From contig JAJIRX010000028.1 in NCBI GenBank assembly GCA_023853785.1, forward strand, positions 1 through 64,000: DNA of 64,000 bases, given 5' to 3'. Numbering within the stretch: the stretch's first letter is position 1; every line of letters starts with the position of its first letter. The translations under genes were made by a program, and so were the position numbers. The notes beneath the pieces are model-generated. The model was given only the letters and a program-made list of their open reading frames with translations, searched no databases and was not told the origin of the DNA. The DNA is from Psilocybe azurescens. Lineage: Eukaryota; Basidiomycota; Agaricomycetes; Agaricales; Agrocybaceae. Below are positions 34,668 to 46,698 of the stretch, piece after piece.

Positions 34668-37109
34668 TTAATATCGCACCTCGCCCCGCACATTCGCTAC
34701 CGCACCATTTCGGGTATACACGCGCAGACCCAAGAATAAAGGCGGCGTCAATATCTGAGAGGAATTTTCAGCCTCGCCACCAGTATTTTTGTCTTTCTTG
34801 TTCTCTTCACTGCCCTCCTTAGCATCATCAGAAGAGTCTTTGTTTTCCTGTACATCTGAGCTAATGAATGACGGTTGCCGAATTATCGGTGGGATATCTG
34901 TCTCCGCCACTCTCCTGACAAGTCAACAATTAGTGTCGAGTTACGATAGCCATCCGAAATTAAATAGGGCTTACTCTTGCGTATCATCGTCGGTTTGGTC
35001 ATCTGTAGGGGAGATATAGGAGATGCTATAAGAAGATTGAATGATTCCCTGAGATAACAACTTACTATGAGGTAGTACTTTGGACCATGCCATAGTAAGC
35101 TCATTAAGCACGCGGTTACGCTTGCGTGTAATGAAGCTGTAGTCTGCCTCAATCCTAGGCTAGAGACGAGAATAGTTGATTTGTCAAAACTATAGTTCTG
35201 TTAGGTTAGTTCAGTCAATTTCTTACCAAAACAAGATATTCTCCTGCTTGAAGGTTCAACTCGCAAGAGACACTTCGCATACTTCCAAGGCTGATACCTG
35301 AAGTTGCTATGGGCTCTGATAGTGGCGTAGTATCAACTTTGTGAATAACAAAATCGAGATGCCATTCAGTATTCTGCAAATTGCGGAAGTAACGACTGTC
35401 CATCTGCGAGAGAACGATGACGGCAGACGTGTCTCGATTGATTGAGATATGGACTGTCGAAGGTGTCAGGCGTCAGTTGAAATTTGGAAATCAAAACGAA
35501 ATTTCGTACACTGAATATCACCATACACCCATAAGCGCGACAACAGCTGGGGTAGGATGTGTAACCAATGCCAAGACATGCTCCAGCTCGGATCAAATAT
35601 TGTGGCTCTGTCAATCTGGGAGAACACAGTCAAGAAGTCCTTATCTTTCAATAATAATAATTAATGTTGGTGTTAGAGCGTTCATGTGTTCACTCACATT
35701 CCATCACAAATTGACCATCATCTCCGAATGTATGATCAAGCTCCTGAAGCGCAGATAGCCATTCATTCGTCCATTCTTTCGACCCGTCTCCCCATGCTCC
35801 CGTCCACTCGCTTTCGCCCCACGGATTACGCACGATGACGAAACGTTTGCCTCGACACTCGTGCACGCGCATGACCGAGTATGCATGTCCAGAGAGGAGA
35901 CCTTGCACGTCGAGATCTGTGCGCTGACTGTGAGTTTCGTCGAGATTAAGAGAAACGCCGAATAGGCGCCTATGGAGTTCGTTGTGCTGAAGCTCATTGT
36001 GCCAAAATTTGTCCTGGCTAAGGAGATCGGATGTCTGGAACGATGTGGCCACGCCGCTGTGGAACTGAATATGAGAATTTATCCAGACAATAAAAGAGGT
36101 GACATACCCCGTAAGATCTTCAATAGCGTCTGCCAGATATCCGCCCTCGAGCGAAGCATAGTCGCCGTGGAGCTTAGCATACGCCTTCTCAATGAGAGGC
36201 ACCCAAGTCTCGCCAATCGTTCCGGAGTGAGCATATTCGAGGCCCTCACCGCTTTTCTCAACGACATTGTGGTAATTATCTCGGTTATTATGATAAAGAC
36301 GTTTCTCTTCGCATTTAAGCTCGTCGAACTTGGGCATAGACCAGAACAGGAAGCTATAATATGATAAGGCGGTGTTAGGACCTACATGGAAAGCTTAGAT
36401 GGAGCGCCGTACTCATCAACAATAACGGATTGCCAGTAGCAGTCGCGGAAGAAAATAAATCCGTAAACACCGACTTCTTCGTTGCGCTATGAACAAAAAC
36501 ATGATGAATGAAACCCGCCTTACATGTATTTGTAGGACTTACCGCTACGCATAACTTTCTCAATAAAGCACCAGAGTCGACTGTTGCAATCGCAGATAAA
36601 GCGGCCAAAAACCAACAGTCGCCTAGCTGGCCTTGACGAACTGCGCTGGCTTTTGGACCATCTAGGCCAAAAAGACTGGATTGTCAAATATTTCTGTTAC
36701 GCGCTTAACGGCCATATGGGGCCCAAGACTAGCTTGCGCTTCATTCTCGTCACGCGGTAATCCGTACCGGCATTGTTCTTGATCCTTTTCTAGATCGAAC
36801 TCGATATCTCTACGGATGATCATTCAGTGCGTCCAAGGTAGAGAGAAGTAATGTCGATAATCACCTGAATTTACGGTTTGTTGCACGGCATCGCTGGATG
36901 ATGCTTTCGACCTTGGCAACACACTATTTGAGGGCGATATCAAGCTGTTCGGTTACTATAAGCCCAGCCTTTTCCAGTGGGAAAGATTCTCCAGTCGCTT
37001 GTTTTGCCATTATGTCGCGGTAGTGTTTGCCCTTGCGCATAGCATCATCGAGTTCCATCTTGGACACTCCATCCAAAATTCCTTTGAAGCCTTTCACGAG
37101 TGTGTTCAT
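34668..37109 (-). CDS. Calpain family (C2) cysteine protease
   Basis: Starts at ATG 37109 (MNTLVKGFKGILDGVSKMEL). Exons encode DIEFDLEKDQEQCRYGLP, the catalytic Cys segment QLGDCWFLAALSAIATVDSG, an E/L-rich exon with HSGTIGETWVPLIEKAYAKL and YASLEGGYLADAIEDLTG, the catalytic His in GLLSGHAYSVMRV, and the Asn in VIVRNPWGESEWTGAWGDGS. All three catalytic residues are present. C-terminal domain III-like exons follow (ISFSNFELTPD-type region, TEWHLDFVIHKVDTTPL), and the last exon is Lys/Glu/Ser-rich with VYTRNGAVANVRGEVRY before TAA. Calpains are intracellular, usually Ca2+-dependent, regulatory proteases; no penta-EF-hand domain is seen. The gene appears intact, with about 10 short introns. Confidence 0.85.
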
Positions 37110-38827
37110 TTCCGTGGTAGTATAGCAGTATAGGAATTGATTTGGTTTAGGAGAAAGCGGATTTTGTTGTCTTCTTTATACATGCCCAGATTTTTCCACG
37201 ATAACGAAGGAATCCGAGTCTCCGATCAACATGTAAACGTACTGTATGCTGGTGTATGTTTGTTTGATCGATTTGCACACTGAAAATGATGCTCGTACCA
37301 AAAGTACCAAATGCAGTTGGTTCTCATCATTGACCGCATTCACCAAATACCCGCAGGCATGAAAAGTATTCAAAAATAAGCTGCATCGTGTGGTTGGCCG
37401 TTGGTCTATGCGCGCCTAAAGAGCTGCAATTTACTTGGCATCAAGACTGTTGTAACACCTTGGCCCATATGTTGATAATATTTCGACGTTTGACTAGGTT
37501 CCAATGGACCGAATGCAACAGGCCCAAAGCCCATAGACCAGCATTGAGCACAAACTGCCACACGAACGCATACTTCACATGAACATTCAAATCATGTTCT
37601 ATCAATCATGCTCTATTCGCTATGGGCGCTTCTAGGTGCAATGATCGTTATCAGACTGCAAGGCCGAAGAAATTTTCGGGAATGCCTTGAGGCACCCACT
37701 ACCTTGTGTCGATACACCATACATCTCTTATGTTAGGACGTCGCTGATATATGGAGTGTTCTAATCAGAGCAGTTTTAACAATATATCATGCATCTGTAA
37801 TGTTGTATTGCTTTGAAACTCAGCCTCAAAGTCAGCCTACCATGCTGCAACCGCTTCATTACTAAGTAGGTCACAGTGCGCACTGCGCCCTTTCCATTTC
37901 CAGTAGAGGCGGATAGCAGCACTAAAACCAGGCTCAGGGGTTAAATGAATATATTGGCTGACACTGCAATCTTCATGGTCTTCGAGATTTTCTGATAAAA
38001 GCTCATGAGTAATTCCTTATTTTCAGCTATAGCTAGCCATAGCATTACGTCTAGATTGAGTAGAATAAAAATGCTACATAACACATCGGCGATCATTCCA
38101 AGTATAATGCTCCATGGCGTTCCATGACATCCGGCATTCCACGATAGCAATCTAATAATAGTGTCCTATAGCAGTCCATAGCATCCGCATTGCTCGTAGA
38201 AGTTTATAGAGGTGTTACAGCTCATTTGCTGTCCATGGTTCATCAATAAACCGCCCCCATTTTGATGCCGCAGCATTGAACTTATAAAGATGTTCTGCAT
38301 GTATTTTGAGTTTCTTTGCCAGACCCATCATTTTCATGGTCTCTCCTAGACATACTTCGATATATGTGATGTACCCTACGGATCATATCATTTTCAAGAA
38401 TATCCAGACAGAAACCTTCTAATATGACATGTCAAACCCGGCATCAGAATCTTTATAGGGGACTGTTAATCGATGCTGTTTTGAACTAAAAGATATTCCT
38501 AGTTTATGTACTGGTACCAACACACGTTCGGTCCGAGTTTGCACACCCCACTTGCTTTGACATCTCGTGCATGCTCCTAACATTTTTGCAGTTCTTGACC
38601 ATCCGTAAATGTGAAGGCGTTAGCGTCTTTTTGCATCTCTGAATGAATGAGATAAGAGAAGTACATTGGGACTCGTTGAGATGAGCATACAACTATAGAT
38701 TCCATAGTCCTCGAGGTGATCGTTGCCGAAAGCTTCGGCATCTGGACCTAGGGCATAGAAATTAGTAAGTATGGAGTATCTATCCTCCTGAAATTTGCCT
38801 TAATGGGTGAATATTTTAAAGCTATAT
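37110..38827. other. Gene-free stretch
   Basis: Only ORFs under 70 codons without recognisable domains. Several near-palindromic ccatagca/ttccatg-type runs lie at about 38.09-38.20 kb. I cannot assign a function. Confidence 0.5.
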
Positions 38828-39010
38828 CAAGACTGATATTAAAAGTTATGCCTGTCAAAGTCAAGACCAATGTTGCTTCGTATATGTAGACTGTAGTGAA
38901 GAGATAGATAGATGTATGGTAATCTCGCCACAACTCAAAACGCACTAATCTAAACAATGCTAACATAGTATGAATGCGATTTCATCCCAAGTCATGATCA
39001 CAAACACAAC
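38828..39010. repeat. Direct repeat flanking the calpain gene, right copy
   Basis: Partner of 33927-34172, same orientation. Lacks an internal ~65-bp segment that the left copy has around 34.02-34.09 kb. Confidence 0.7.
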
Positions 39011-39731
39011 TCCTCCATTCGAAATGGGTATTCAAGCATAATGTTTATTAACAACACTCGACTCAACGCAGAAGAAGAACAAAGAAATATTTGTACAATA
39101 AAAGGGAACAAAGCAGAAAACGAAGTAGGAAGATTGATAATACAAAAAATGGTCGATAATAAAATGTATAAGCATTACATTACTTTGTGAGTGTTAATTT
39201 TGAGGGTTGGCGAAAAAGGAAATGATTAGCGATTATAAAAAAAAAAAAAGTGAAAGAATAGAACAGAACGAAGGAGGAAACGGGGGTAAGAAAAGGGGAT
39301 TCTACAAAATCAAAGAAATACAAACTCGTAAAGGTAAAGGTCCATCAAGATCATGAGCATGAAAGGACGTAGACAACTGGTTGGGTTGGGATTCGTAAAA
39401 AGGAGACGAGGGCGTGGGAGGAATGCATGAATAGTCGTCGTGGCGATTAAACCAGAGGTTGAACGTCGGTGGGTCCAGGATCACGTGAGGTAAAACCAAA
39501 GATCGAGAGTAGGTGAAGATTCAAGAAGCGGAGGAAATGAGATGACTTCCACGAGCGAGATAACACTGGGAAAGGAAAGCTATCCGAGAGCGAAGAGAAG
39601 AGAAGCGAAAAAATGGGGGCGTGTCGTTATGGAGAAAGGAAGGGGAGAATGGTAACGCAAAAATCCATGATGAACGCAAGATAAGCGTCCGGATAGGGGA
39701 TACCAGAAGACGTTGAAGTCCCAGTAGCTCT
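39011..39731. other. Intergenic, 3' flank of SUR7/PalI gene
   Basis: AT-rich, with an A11 run at about 39239-39249. No recognisable gene. Confidence 0.45.
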
Positions 39732-40568
39732 CTAGTAGACAACAGGATCCCTCCTGGACCGGTACCTCCCGAAGCTCCCGCAAGCCGCCGTGCAAAAGCC
39801 GAGAAGCAGCGCCACGAGGGCACCGAGCGTCAGCCAGTTCGCGTTCCCGTACTGCGATTCCTCGCCTGCATTGCGATAACGCTGGCGCGCGATGCCAAAG
39901 AGGATCATGTCGATCACCCAGGCGACGAAGGTGGTGAGCATGGCGAGGCTTGACACGAGGGTCATCATGATCGCGCCGGAGCGGTGGAAGTTCGCAGCGC
40001 CGCAGAGGCCGAAGAGGAAGGCGATTCCTGAGAGACCCGCAGCTGTGGATAGGAAGAAGGGAGGAGAGCGGATGGTAAGTATAGAGACCGAATGAAACGA
40101 GACAACAGAATGTGGGGTCGTGTGAAGAGCTGCTACGTACCGATTGGATGGAGGATGAGAGTCTTGGTGAGATTGTGTAGGATCGTCGAGTTCAGACGAT
40201 CATTTCTGTTTCAAGGGCCATAATGTGAGACAGAGTACGGAATGAAGAGGAGAAGATGGGTAGGTAGGGTAGAAGAGGTGATCAACGAGGGAGGGATGGA
40301 GGAAGGAGGACATACGTGAAGCGGTAGCCGACGTGGGTTGAGCTCCCTGTGAAGCCAAAGACGCCGTATCTGAGTTGGTCGACTTTGGGCCCTACGCTCA
40401 GGAAGAACACTTTGTCCCATGTCGGTACTGCTACTGACACCTGATGTAGAGGAAGGTTTCAGTAACCAGAGGTCAGTAGTGTCGACTGGCTAGATTACAT
40501 ACGAAGATAAGGAGGACCATTGCTGCGAAGCAGAAGAATACGCCTGGGTAAGCTGCACGGGCGGCCAT
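39732..40568 (-). CDS. SUR7/PalI family four-pass membrane protein
   Basis: Four exons, about 195 residues. Exon 1 reads MAARAAYPGVFFCFAAMVLL, the first membrane helix. Exon 2 gives VSVAVPTWDKVFFLSVGP and LRYGVFGFTGSSTHVGYRF, the extracellular loop with the family's F-G-G/C-like region. Exon 3 is NDRLNSTILHNLTKTLILHP. Exon 4 carries three helices (AAGLSGIAFLFGLCGAANF; MMTLVSSLAMLTTFVAWVID; WLTLGALVALLLGFCTAACG) and ends YRSRRDPVVY. Family members sit in the plasma membrane, in eisosome/MCC patches (Sur7) or in pH signalling (PalI). Intact. Which of the two roles applies cannot be decided. Confidence 0.85.
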
Positions 40569-41079
40569 GATGATATCGAAAGGAGGAGTTGTGATGAGTG
40601 GAAAGGGGAAGTGGTGTGTGAATCGTAATAGGAGAGGAATGGAGAGACCCTTTATAGCCGCCAAATAAAAAAGTCTCGCGCGTCATAGACATTTTCAACT
40701 CCTGCATATCTCCCGTGGGAACATTGACGTAGTGTCAACCTTTCCTGTGCTTTCCGGGTATTCCCCGTAATAATATTCGACAACGGGCATTTATTTCATC
40801 TTCTATCATCTTCTATCAACCATTTTAAAGAGATACATTATGCCCATATGACTGGAAATAAAATCTCAAATTTTGAACAGTTTATTCTCATTTTTCTACG
40901 AAGACACAGCCAAGCAGAAAAGAAATCCTTGAGAAATCCGCAAACAGATGCTTTGATGACGTTCTTGGAACTCAGAACAAAAATATGACGGCAAGTCTCC
41001 GCATACACATAATGATACACTGTGGCTCTTTCCTACTATACATTGCTTATTACCTCCGTGGCTATGCTTCCTTGGATCT
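40569..41079. other. Promoter of SUR7/PalI gene and 3' flank of CMD-like gene
   Basis: Non-coding. A pyrimidine-rich leader precedes the SUR7/PalI start on the minus strand. Confidence 0.4.
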
Positions 41080-41907
41080 TCAGGGCAGCTTGCCCTGCTC
41101 TTTCAACTTCTTAATCGCGGCATCCCCAACTCTAAAGCACCACATCCCGGTCGGGGCCCCACAATACGTCGCCGCATGCAAAAGTGTCTCTCTGATTTCG
41201 ATCTCCGTAGCGCCGTTGTTCACCGCCCCTCTGCAGACTGCGATTAGAAAATGTTGATAACTTGTAACACGATAAAAAAGGCTGTGCGCGCTGCGCAAAT
41301 GCAATGAACCAAGGAGAACGAAAGTGCTGCGTACCCAATATGCGCTGCGAGCTGTTTAAGGTTCGCGGCAATTGTTAGCCTTGGATTTTACTCGGATACC
41401 ATGTAAGAGTGTTAAGCCATCAACTAACCTCAGCTTCCTTTGCTTGAGAGGCGAGTAAGGCGATGACAATCAAGCTGCGCTGCTTCAGCTCTAGCCCCGG
41501 ACGCGTCCATATCGTACCCCACGCGGCCTATTACACGGTCAAAAGCTACCATATCACAGATAGAAATCGGAAATTGATATGATAGGTACCTCAGTGGCGA
41601 GCTCCTGCATCGGCCTCATAAATTCGGACACTCCCTACAAGACACATGGTAATGCAGTCAGGTACAGGTATAAGAGTAAGATGGCCAAGGTTCATTAAAA
41701 GTTCCCACATACCGACTTGAGCTGATTGTCGACATATTCGTCACCCTACAAGTCCCTTGATCAATCCCACAGACATCAAAGTATCGCCCACACGGGATCC
41801 TTGGGGCGCAAGTGAACAGTGACAAAACTCACCATGACCTTCCTCCTCATAACAATCCCCGCTTCCCACAGCTCCTTGTGCGCCGCCTCATTTGGTCTAT
41901 CGGACAT
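41080..41907 (-). CDS. Carboxymuconolactone decarboxylase-like (AhpD superfamily) protein
   Basis: Start MSDRPNEAAHKELWEAGIVM at ATG 41907. Small exons give GDEYVDNQL, SGVSEFMRPMQELATE, AAWGTIWTRPGLELKQRSL followed by IVIALLASQAKEAE, LAANLKQLAAHI, and RGAVNNGATEIEIRETLLHA with TYCGAPTGMWCFRVGDAAIK. About 135 residues, matching stand-alone gamma-carboxymuconolactone decarboxylases of the beta-ketoadipate pathway. The redox CxxC of AhpD peroxidases is absent, which favours the decarboxylase-type branch, but the true substrate is unknown. Six or so exons, no disruptions seen. Divergent from the dehydrogenase at 42.7 kb. Confidence 0.8.
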
Positions 41908-42719
41908 GCTTCCGCTATGTCAACGGTTACACTGAGTCGAATATGAGCCTGAACCCGTCTTTCAGGGTGTCCAAGTCAAAGTGGATACAAGTTGTATCAG
42001 AGAAAAAGGCAAGCAAGACGCTTGATAGTGAGCTATCAGAGTCGAAAGTAAAATGGTGCGAACAATATGTGTTTAAGATACACGGGGAGTATGTTGTTCC
42101 CCTTTTTCACACCCACCCACATCCATGATTCGAATTCGAAATTCGCGATATGTCGGCGGGAGCCCCTATTCACCGCGGGGTAAATCACGCGCTGATCAAA
42201 ACGGGTTACGGAAGCTTTCGGGCCGAGACAGACCAAAAATAAACATTACACTTGGGCCGTGCGCACAGTGCGATCTTTGTCTGCGACAAGTCTACCTTCA
42301 TTACTCATCGTGCAAGGCGCTTGACAACCAATGCGACTTATCTGCTCCTGTGGTTATACCTATACTGGTAAAAGAACCCTGTCCTTAGAGGAGCGGATAT
42401 GCACTATAAATACACAGGAATCCATATGATGGAAAACCGGTCCAATGTTCTGATTTCTCTCATGTGCAGCTTTTTGGTTGACTTGAAAATGATCCATGAC
42501 CACTGGGTGTGGGGTCTTTGTAAATAGAGTAAGAGACCTTCTCCTATATTTAACACGCCCGTATCTTATCTCACATCATAACAATAGTCTGAATCCTGAT
42601 TCCTGATTCACCCACCAACCAGTTGCCGTCGCTCAAGTTTCAACAGACCTGACTTTAAACTGATTACCTCAACTTTTAAGTTAATCCTACCACTCTGTTG
42701 CGTAAACCGGATAGCCTAG
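41908..42719. promoter_or_regulatory. Divergent intergenic region between CMD-like and dehydrogenase genes
   Basis: About 0.8 kb without coding signal separates two divergently transcribed metabolic genes. tctcctatatttaacac (about 42.54 kb) is TATA-like for the rightward gene, and ctgattcctgattcacc shows a short tandem repeat at about 42.59-42.61 kb. Shared regulation is an inference from position only. Confidence 0.35.
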
Positions 42720-44260
42720 ATGACAGAGTCAACTTCACCCACTCCCATCCCTTCCGACTACAGCTACAACTACCCCAAAACAATAGGCTGGATAGGCCTC
42801 GGCGCTATGGGGTTCCCCATGGCATTGCGCATCGCACGATGCGCAGAGCCGGGGAGCGTTTTGTACATATATGATATTGATGCAAGCGCGATGGGTAGGT
42901 TCGTCGATGCCGTGAAACCGAGGAAGAAGGAGGTGGAGGAGGAGGGTGAAGGTGAAGGTGAACCGGGAGCGGAGATTCGATGTGTGGGATGCGCGAGGGA
43001 GGTGGCTGAGAGCTCGGTATGTATCCATCAGTACTACATGATATTATCACTGCTTACAGTGGTTATTTGATAGGAATGTGTTATAACGATTGTACCTGAA
43101 GGTATTTACATTCTATATAGTGCACAGTATATAGTGCTTGATTTTATTCGACCCCATCCTTTTAGGGAGCTCATGTAAGAGCCGTTTTCCTCACACCAGA
43201 AACGGGTATCCTCGCAGCAAGCGATATCTCAGGAAAGATATTCATCGATTGGTACGTGTCTTTCCATCATCCTATCTTCCACCTTGACGGTTTAGCATGT
43301 AAGTATAAACATCACTAATACCACTTTCATCATCTAGCTCTACAATTGATATCGCAACCTCACAGCTCATAAACGAGTCCATATCTACCGCCTACACCCT
43401 CCAGCTTAAATCTCAAGCCCATTCTACATCTTCATCGTTATCCCCATCCCAGCCTCCCTCGCCACCCCACTTCTACGACGCTCCCGTCTCAGGGGGCACC
43501 TCCCGCGCCCTCTCCGGCACTCTCACAATAATGCTCGGCGCCTCCCCCACCTCCCCGCACCTCCCCTGCTCACGCACCTCCTCTCCCCCTCACGGCGCCC
43601 CCCGGCTCCCTCCAAGCGCTCGGCGGGCCCACCCTGGGATTAGCAGCGAAGCTCAGCAACAACTACCTGAGCGGCCTGATCGCCCTGGCGACGAGCGAGG
43701 CGATGAACTTGGGCATGCGGATGGGCGTGGATCCGGGCGTGCTGCAGCGGTGCTTCAAGGGGAGCAGCGGGGCCAGCTGGGTCAACGAGGCCGTCAATCC
43801 CGTCCCGGGCGTGTGTCCGGATGCGGTCACGAGTAAGGGGTATGAAGGGGGATTCAAGGTGAGTTGTCGTGTGCAACCTCTTGCCTTGTATGAGTTACCC
43901 TGCCAATGTCCGCTGGTGGAGGGTGTCCTAGTGTTTCATGAGGCTGTGGATAAGTTACTGACCGAGTCTATATATATGCGAGATACAGATCCAGTTGATG
44001 AAGAAAGACATGAGTCTCGCGATAGACGCCGCGAAGCAAGTAGGCGCTAATCTCGTGTTGGCGGACGCCGGTCTCGCGGCGTACTCGGCGGCGGCTGAGG
44101 ATCCCAGATGTCGCGATCGAGATTCGAGGGTGATTTATAGATGGTGGGTGCTTATGTTTATGTTCTTACCCCCGCAGTGGTGAATGGGATACTAAAACGG
44201 ACTAGGCTTGGAGGGATCGAACCTGAAGTGAATGCTCAGAAAGCGTCGGAATACAGATAG
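42720..44260 (+). CDS. 3-hydroxyisobutyrate dehydrogenase-like beta-hydroxyacid dehydrogenase
   Basis: N-terminal Rossmann motif IGWIGLGAMGFPMALRIA, then VLYIYDIDASAM, CVITIVPEG, HVRAVFLTPETG, GKIFIDCSTIDIATS, the substrate-binding signature FYDAPVSGGTSRALSGTLTI, the catalytic-Lys helix GLAAKLSNNYLSGLIALATS, and EAMNLGMRMGVDPG. The end is IYRWLGGIEPEVNAQKASEY after a 66-nt intron (44141-44206). Such NAD(P)-dependent enzymes oxidise beta-hydroxyacids, for example in valine catabolism. Two one-base frame drops near 43563 (C4) and 43583 (C5) interrupt PTSPHLP / LLTHLLSP / LTAPPGSLQALGG. Both are in C runs, so undercalling is a good explanation. Otherwise full length, about 350 residues. Confidence 0.8.
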
Positions 44261-44709
44261 AAGTTTAGGTACCTTCCTCATATGTTAAATGTTGTAGATA
44301 TGGATGATTGACGATGACATTGGTGACTACGTCTCGCACCATTTAACATTTGATCCCTGGTACAGACGCTCATTTCTTTCGCGCATCGGTCTGTCTCTTG
44401 TAAATATTTGACATTCTTTTCTTTTGCTCCTGTTTGTTCAAGCATCTCCTTCGTAATGAATATTCAACTCATAGAAGCACTATTATGACCTCAAAAGAAC
44501 ACCCCGTGTCCAGGTGTATGTTTATTCCGGCTTCCCCTCGGAGTACCACCCCGCTAATAAGTAATTCCTGGGCGCACCTTGCAAAGTACTTCCAAGTTCC
44601 CACAGCTCTCGCGCCGCGTACGTGGGGGTAATTGGAGTGTCTAAAGATATAATACAATAAAAAGACGTCGCAAAGAAAGCTATTTCGATTCCACTGCTTC
44701 AAGACGAAC
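44261..44709. other. Intergenic, promoter of cyclase gene
   Basis: No recognisable exon. Short separation from the upstream dehydrogenase gene on the same strand. Confidence 0.4.
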
Positions 44710-46145
44710 ATGTCCACCCCTTCAGTATTTGACAATGTCAAATTCCCATCCTTCTCAGACTTACCATTTCGCGAGGGGGATCCAAAAGGTCAGCATGTTC
44801 ATAAATTACACCGGACCGCGATCAAACACCACGAATAAACACCTAATACCTGTGCCAAGGTGCGATATGGGGATTCTACGAACACCTCTCCAACTCCACC
44901 TCGAAAGATGAACTAGGCTCTCTCAACCTCCTCACGCCTTCTCGCGTCCTTCGCGCATCGCAGAACGAAATTAAAGTGGGCAGAGTATGTAGCCTGAACT
45001 GGGAGGCGCACAAGCCCTTCCCAGCTGGGTACGGAAGGCAGGGGCTGGAGCATCGCGTGTTCCGTATGACCGCTGTGGGTGCGACAACAGTGGTTGATGA
45101 CGAGGTTAGCCTGAACACCCAGTGTGGTTCGCAATGGGATGGGTTTAGACACTGGAGTTATTACAAGACCAGTATGTTTTTCATTGCTAGAAGGACACCG
45201 ACACTTGTGGGACACACTGTTGATTGATGGATTCGTTGCAGGGCAATTTTACAATGACCTTCCTGCTGAGGATGTTTTGGACGAGAATGATAAAGGCAAA
45301 TCCAATGCTTTTGATAAACCTATGAGAAACGGCATTCACGGTAAATGGTCCCCTATCATGCGACTTGTCATTGCGCAGTGAATTAACTAATGGATCATTT
45401 TCATTAGTCTTCCAAGGGAGAATAGTGGGCCGCGGTATACTCCTCGACTACCACTCCTTCGCAGAGCAAAGAGGCGTATCCTTAGCCCCATACATGCATA
45501 ATTTTATCACAGCAAACGATCTCGAAGAGTGTGCAAAGGCTCAAAAAGTGACATTCGAGCAAGGCGACATCCTCTTCATCCGAATGGGCTACGTACACTG
45601 GTATGAGAAGGCCACAGAGGATGAAAGACAGGCTGCATTGCAACCTCCAACAAAGGCTGTAGGTGTGAAGCAAGGCATGGAAGAAGTAGAGTGGTTATGG
45701 TGAGTGACAGTTTGTTTGACGTCGCGAGGAGGGTTTCTAAAGTGCCCGCCAATATAAGGAACCACCATTTCTCTGCTGTAGTATCGGACACACCTGCTTT
45801 CGAGGCAAGACCTAACAACCTTGAATGGAATCTCCATGATTACCTGCTTCCACTTTGGGGTGTAAGTACGATCCAGGCACAACCAATTGATACAAGCAGA
45901 CTGATGAAGTTGTGTATACCTCCCTGAGACTAGACGCCCATCGGAGAATTGTTTGATCTGGAGGAGCTGAGCCGAACATGCAAGGAATTGGGTCGCCACT
46001 CATTTTTTGTCACTTCAAGCCCTTTGAATATCGTGAATGGAATCGCGAGCCCTCCAAAGTGTGTTTCTATGGTTTTTACTTACTCGCATCGCCAATCGGG
46101 TTACTGATTTACCCCTTCTTTTTAAGCGCACTGGCGATTTTCTAA
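44710..46145 (+). CDS. Putative metal-dependent cyclase/hydrolase (PF04199-like)
   Basis: ATG 44710 gives MSTPSVFDNVKFPSFSDLPF. After a short intron: AIWGFYEHLSNSTSKDELGS, LNLLTPSRVLRASQNEIKVG and EAHKPFPAGYGRQGLEHRVF. The metal-site region is TQCGSQWDGFRHWSYY, then GRIVGRGILLDYHSFAEQRG, FEQGDILFIRMGYVHWYE, FSAVVSDTPAFEARP and WNLHDYLLPLWGTPIGELFD, ending NGIASPP / NALAIF after a final intron. This order matches the cyclase family that includes kynurenine-formamidase-like and isatin-hydrolase-like enzymes. All blocks are in frame across introns, so the gene looks intact at about 330 residues. Substrate unknown. Confidence 0.85.
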
Positions 46146-46698
46146 ATGGGCTTCAAGCTGGGTTCTACAATCCTGATAAATAGAAGAGACGAGTTGGGTC
46201 TCTGTGAGTCCTGGAACCGTCCGTATCCACCCCCTGGGCGTTGCTCATCGTCGTAGCTATTGAGGCCCAGAGTTCGACTTTGAATGTACTGTAGTTCAAG
46301 ACTGATAGACAGAGATTTGGATAAAATGACTCGACTGAACAACTCGTAAAGTGTTTGTTGCTCAGTACCCTGGGTGATTAATTGCGGCGTCACAAAAGCC
46401 CTGGCATCAAATTTGATGCCAAGGTGACAGCAGTGTCCAATTATAAGCGCCCGTATGGGCATGATAATGAACTAATTTTGCGCTCTTATGCCACGGAATG
46501 CACCAAATATGGCTGGTATTTTGAAATTTGCTTTTGGGTGGATACATGTTATTCGGGTTGGTCCAACTAGCCTTCTCCATCGCAGAGCTGCGCACTGAAA
46601 TGAGATCGGATCTGAACTGCACGGCACAGTGTTCTATGGGCGGCACTATCTATACTTTCTAACATGGCCGCCTGCGAATCAAAACGATCATCCATATT
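46146..46698. other. Convergent intergenic spacer
   Basis: A 106-codon minus-strand ORF (46142-46462) overlaps the 3' end of the cyclase gene and has no recognisable motif. I do not call it. Confidence 0.45.

Noticed and set aside
46142..46462. 106-codon minus-strand ORF between cyclase and DUF6533 copy 3
   Set aside because: Overlaps the cyclase 3' end and has no motif or intron support.
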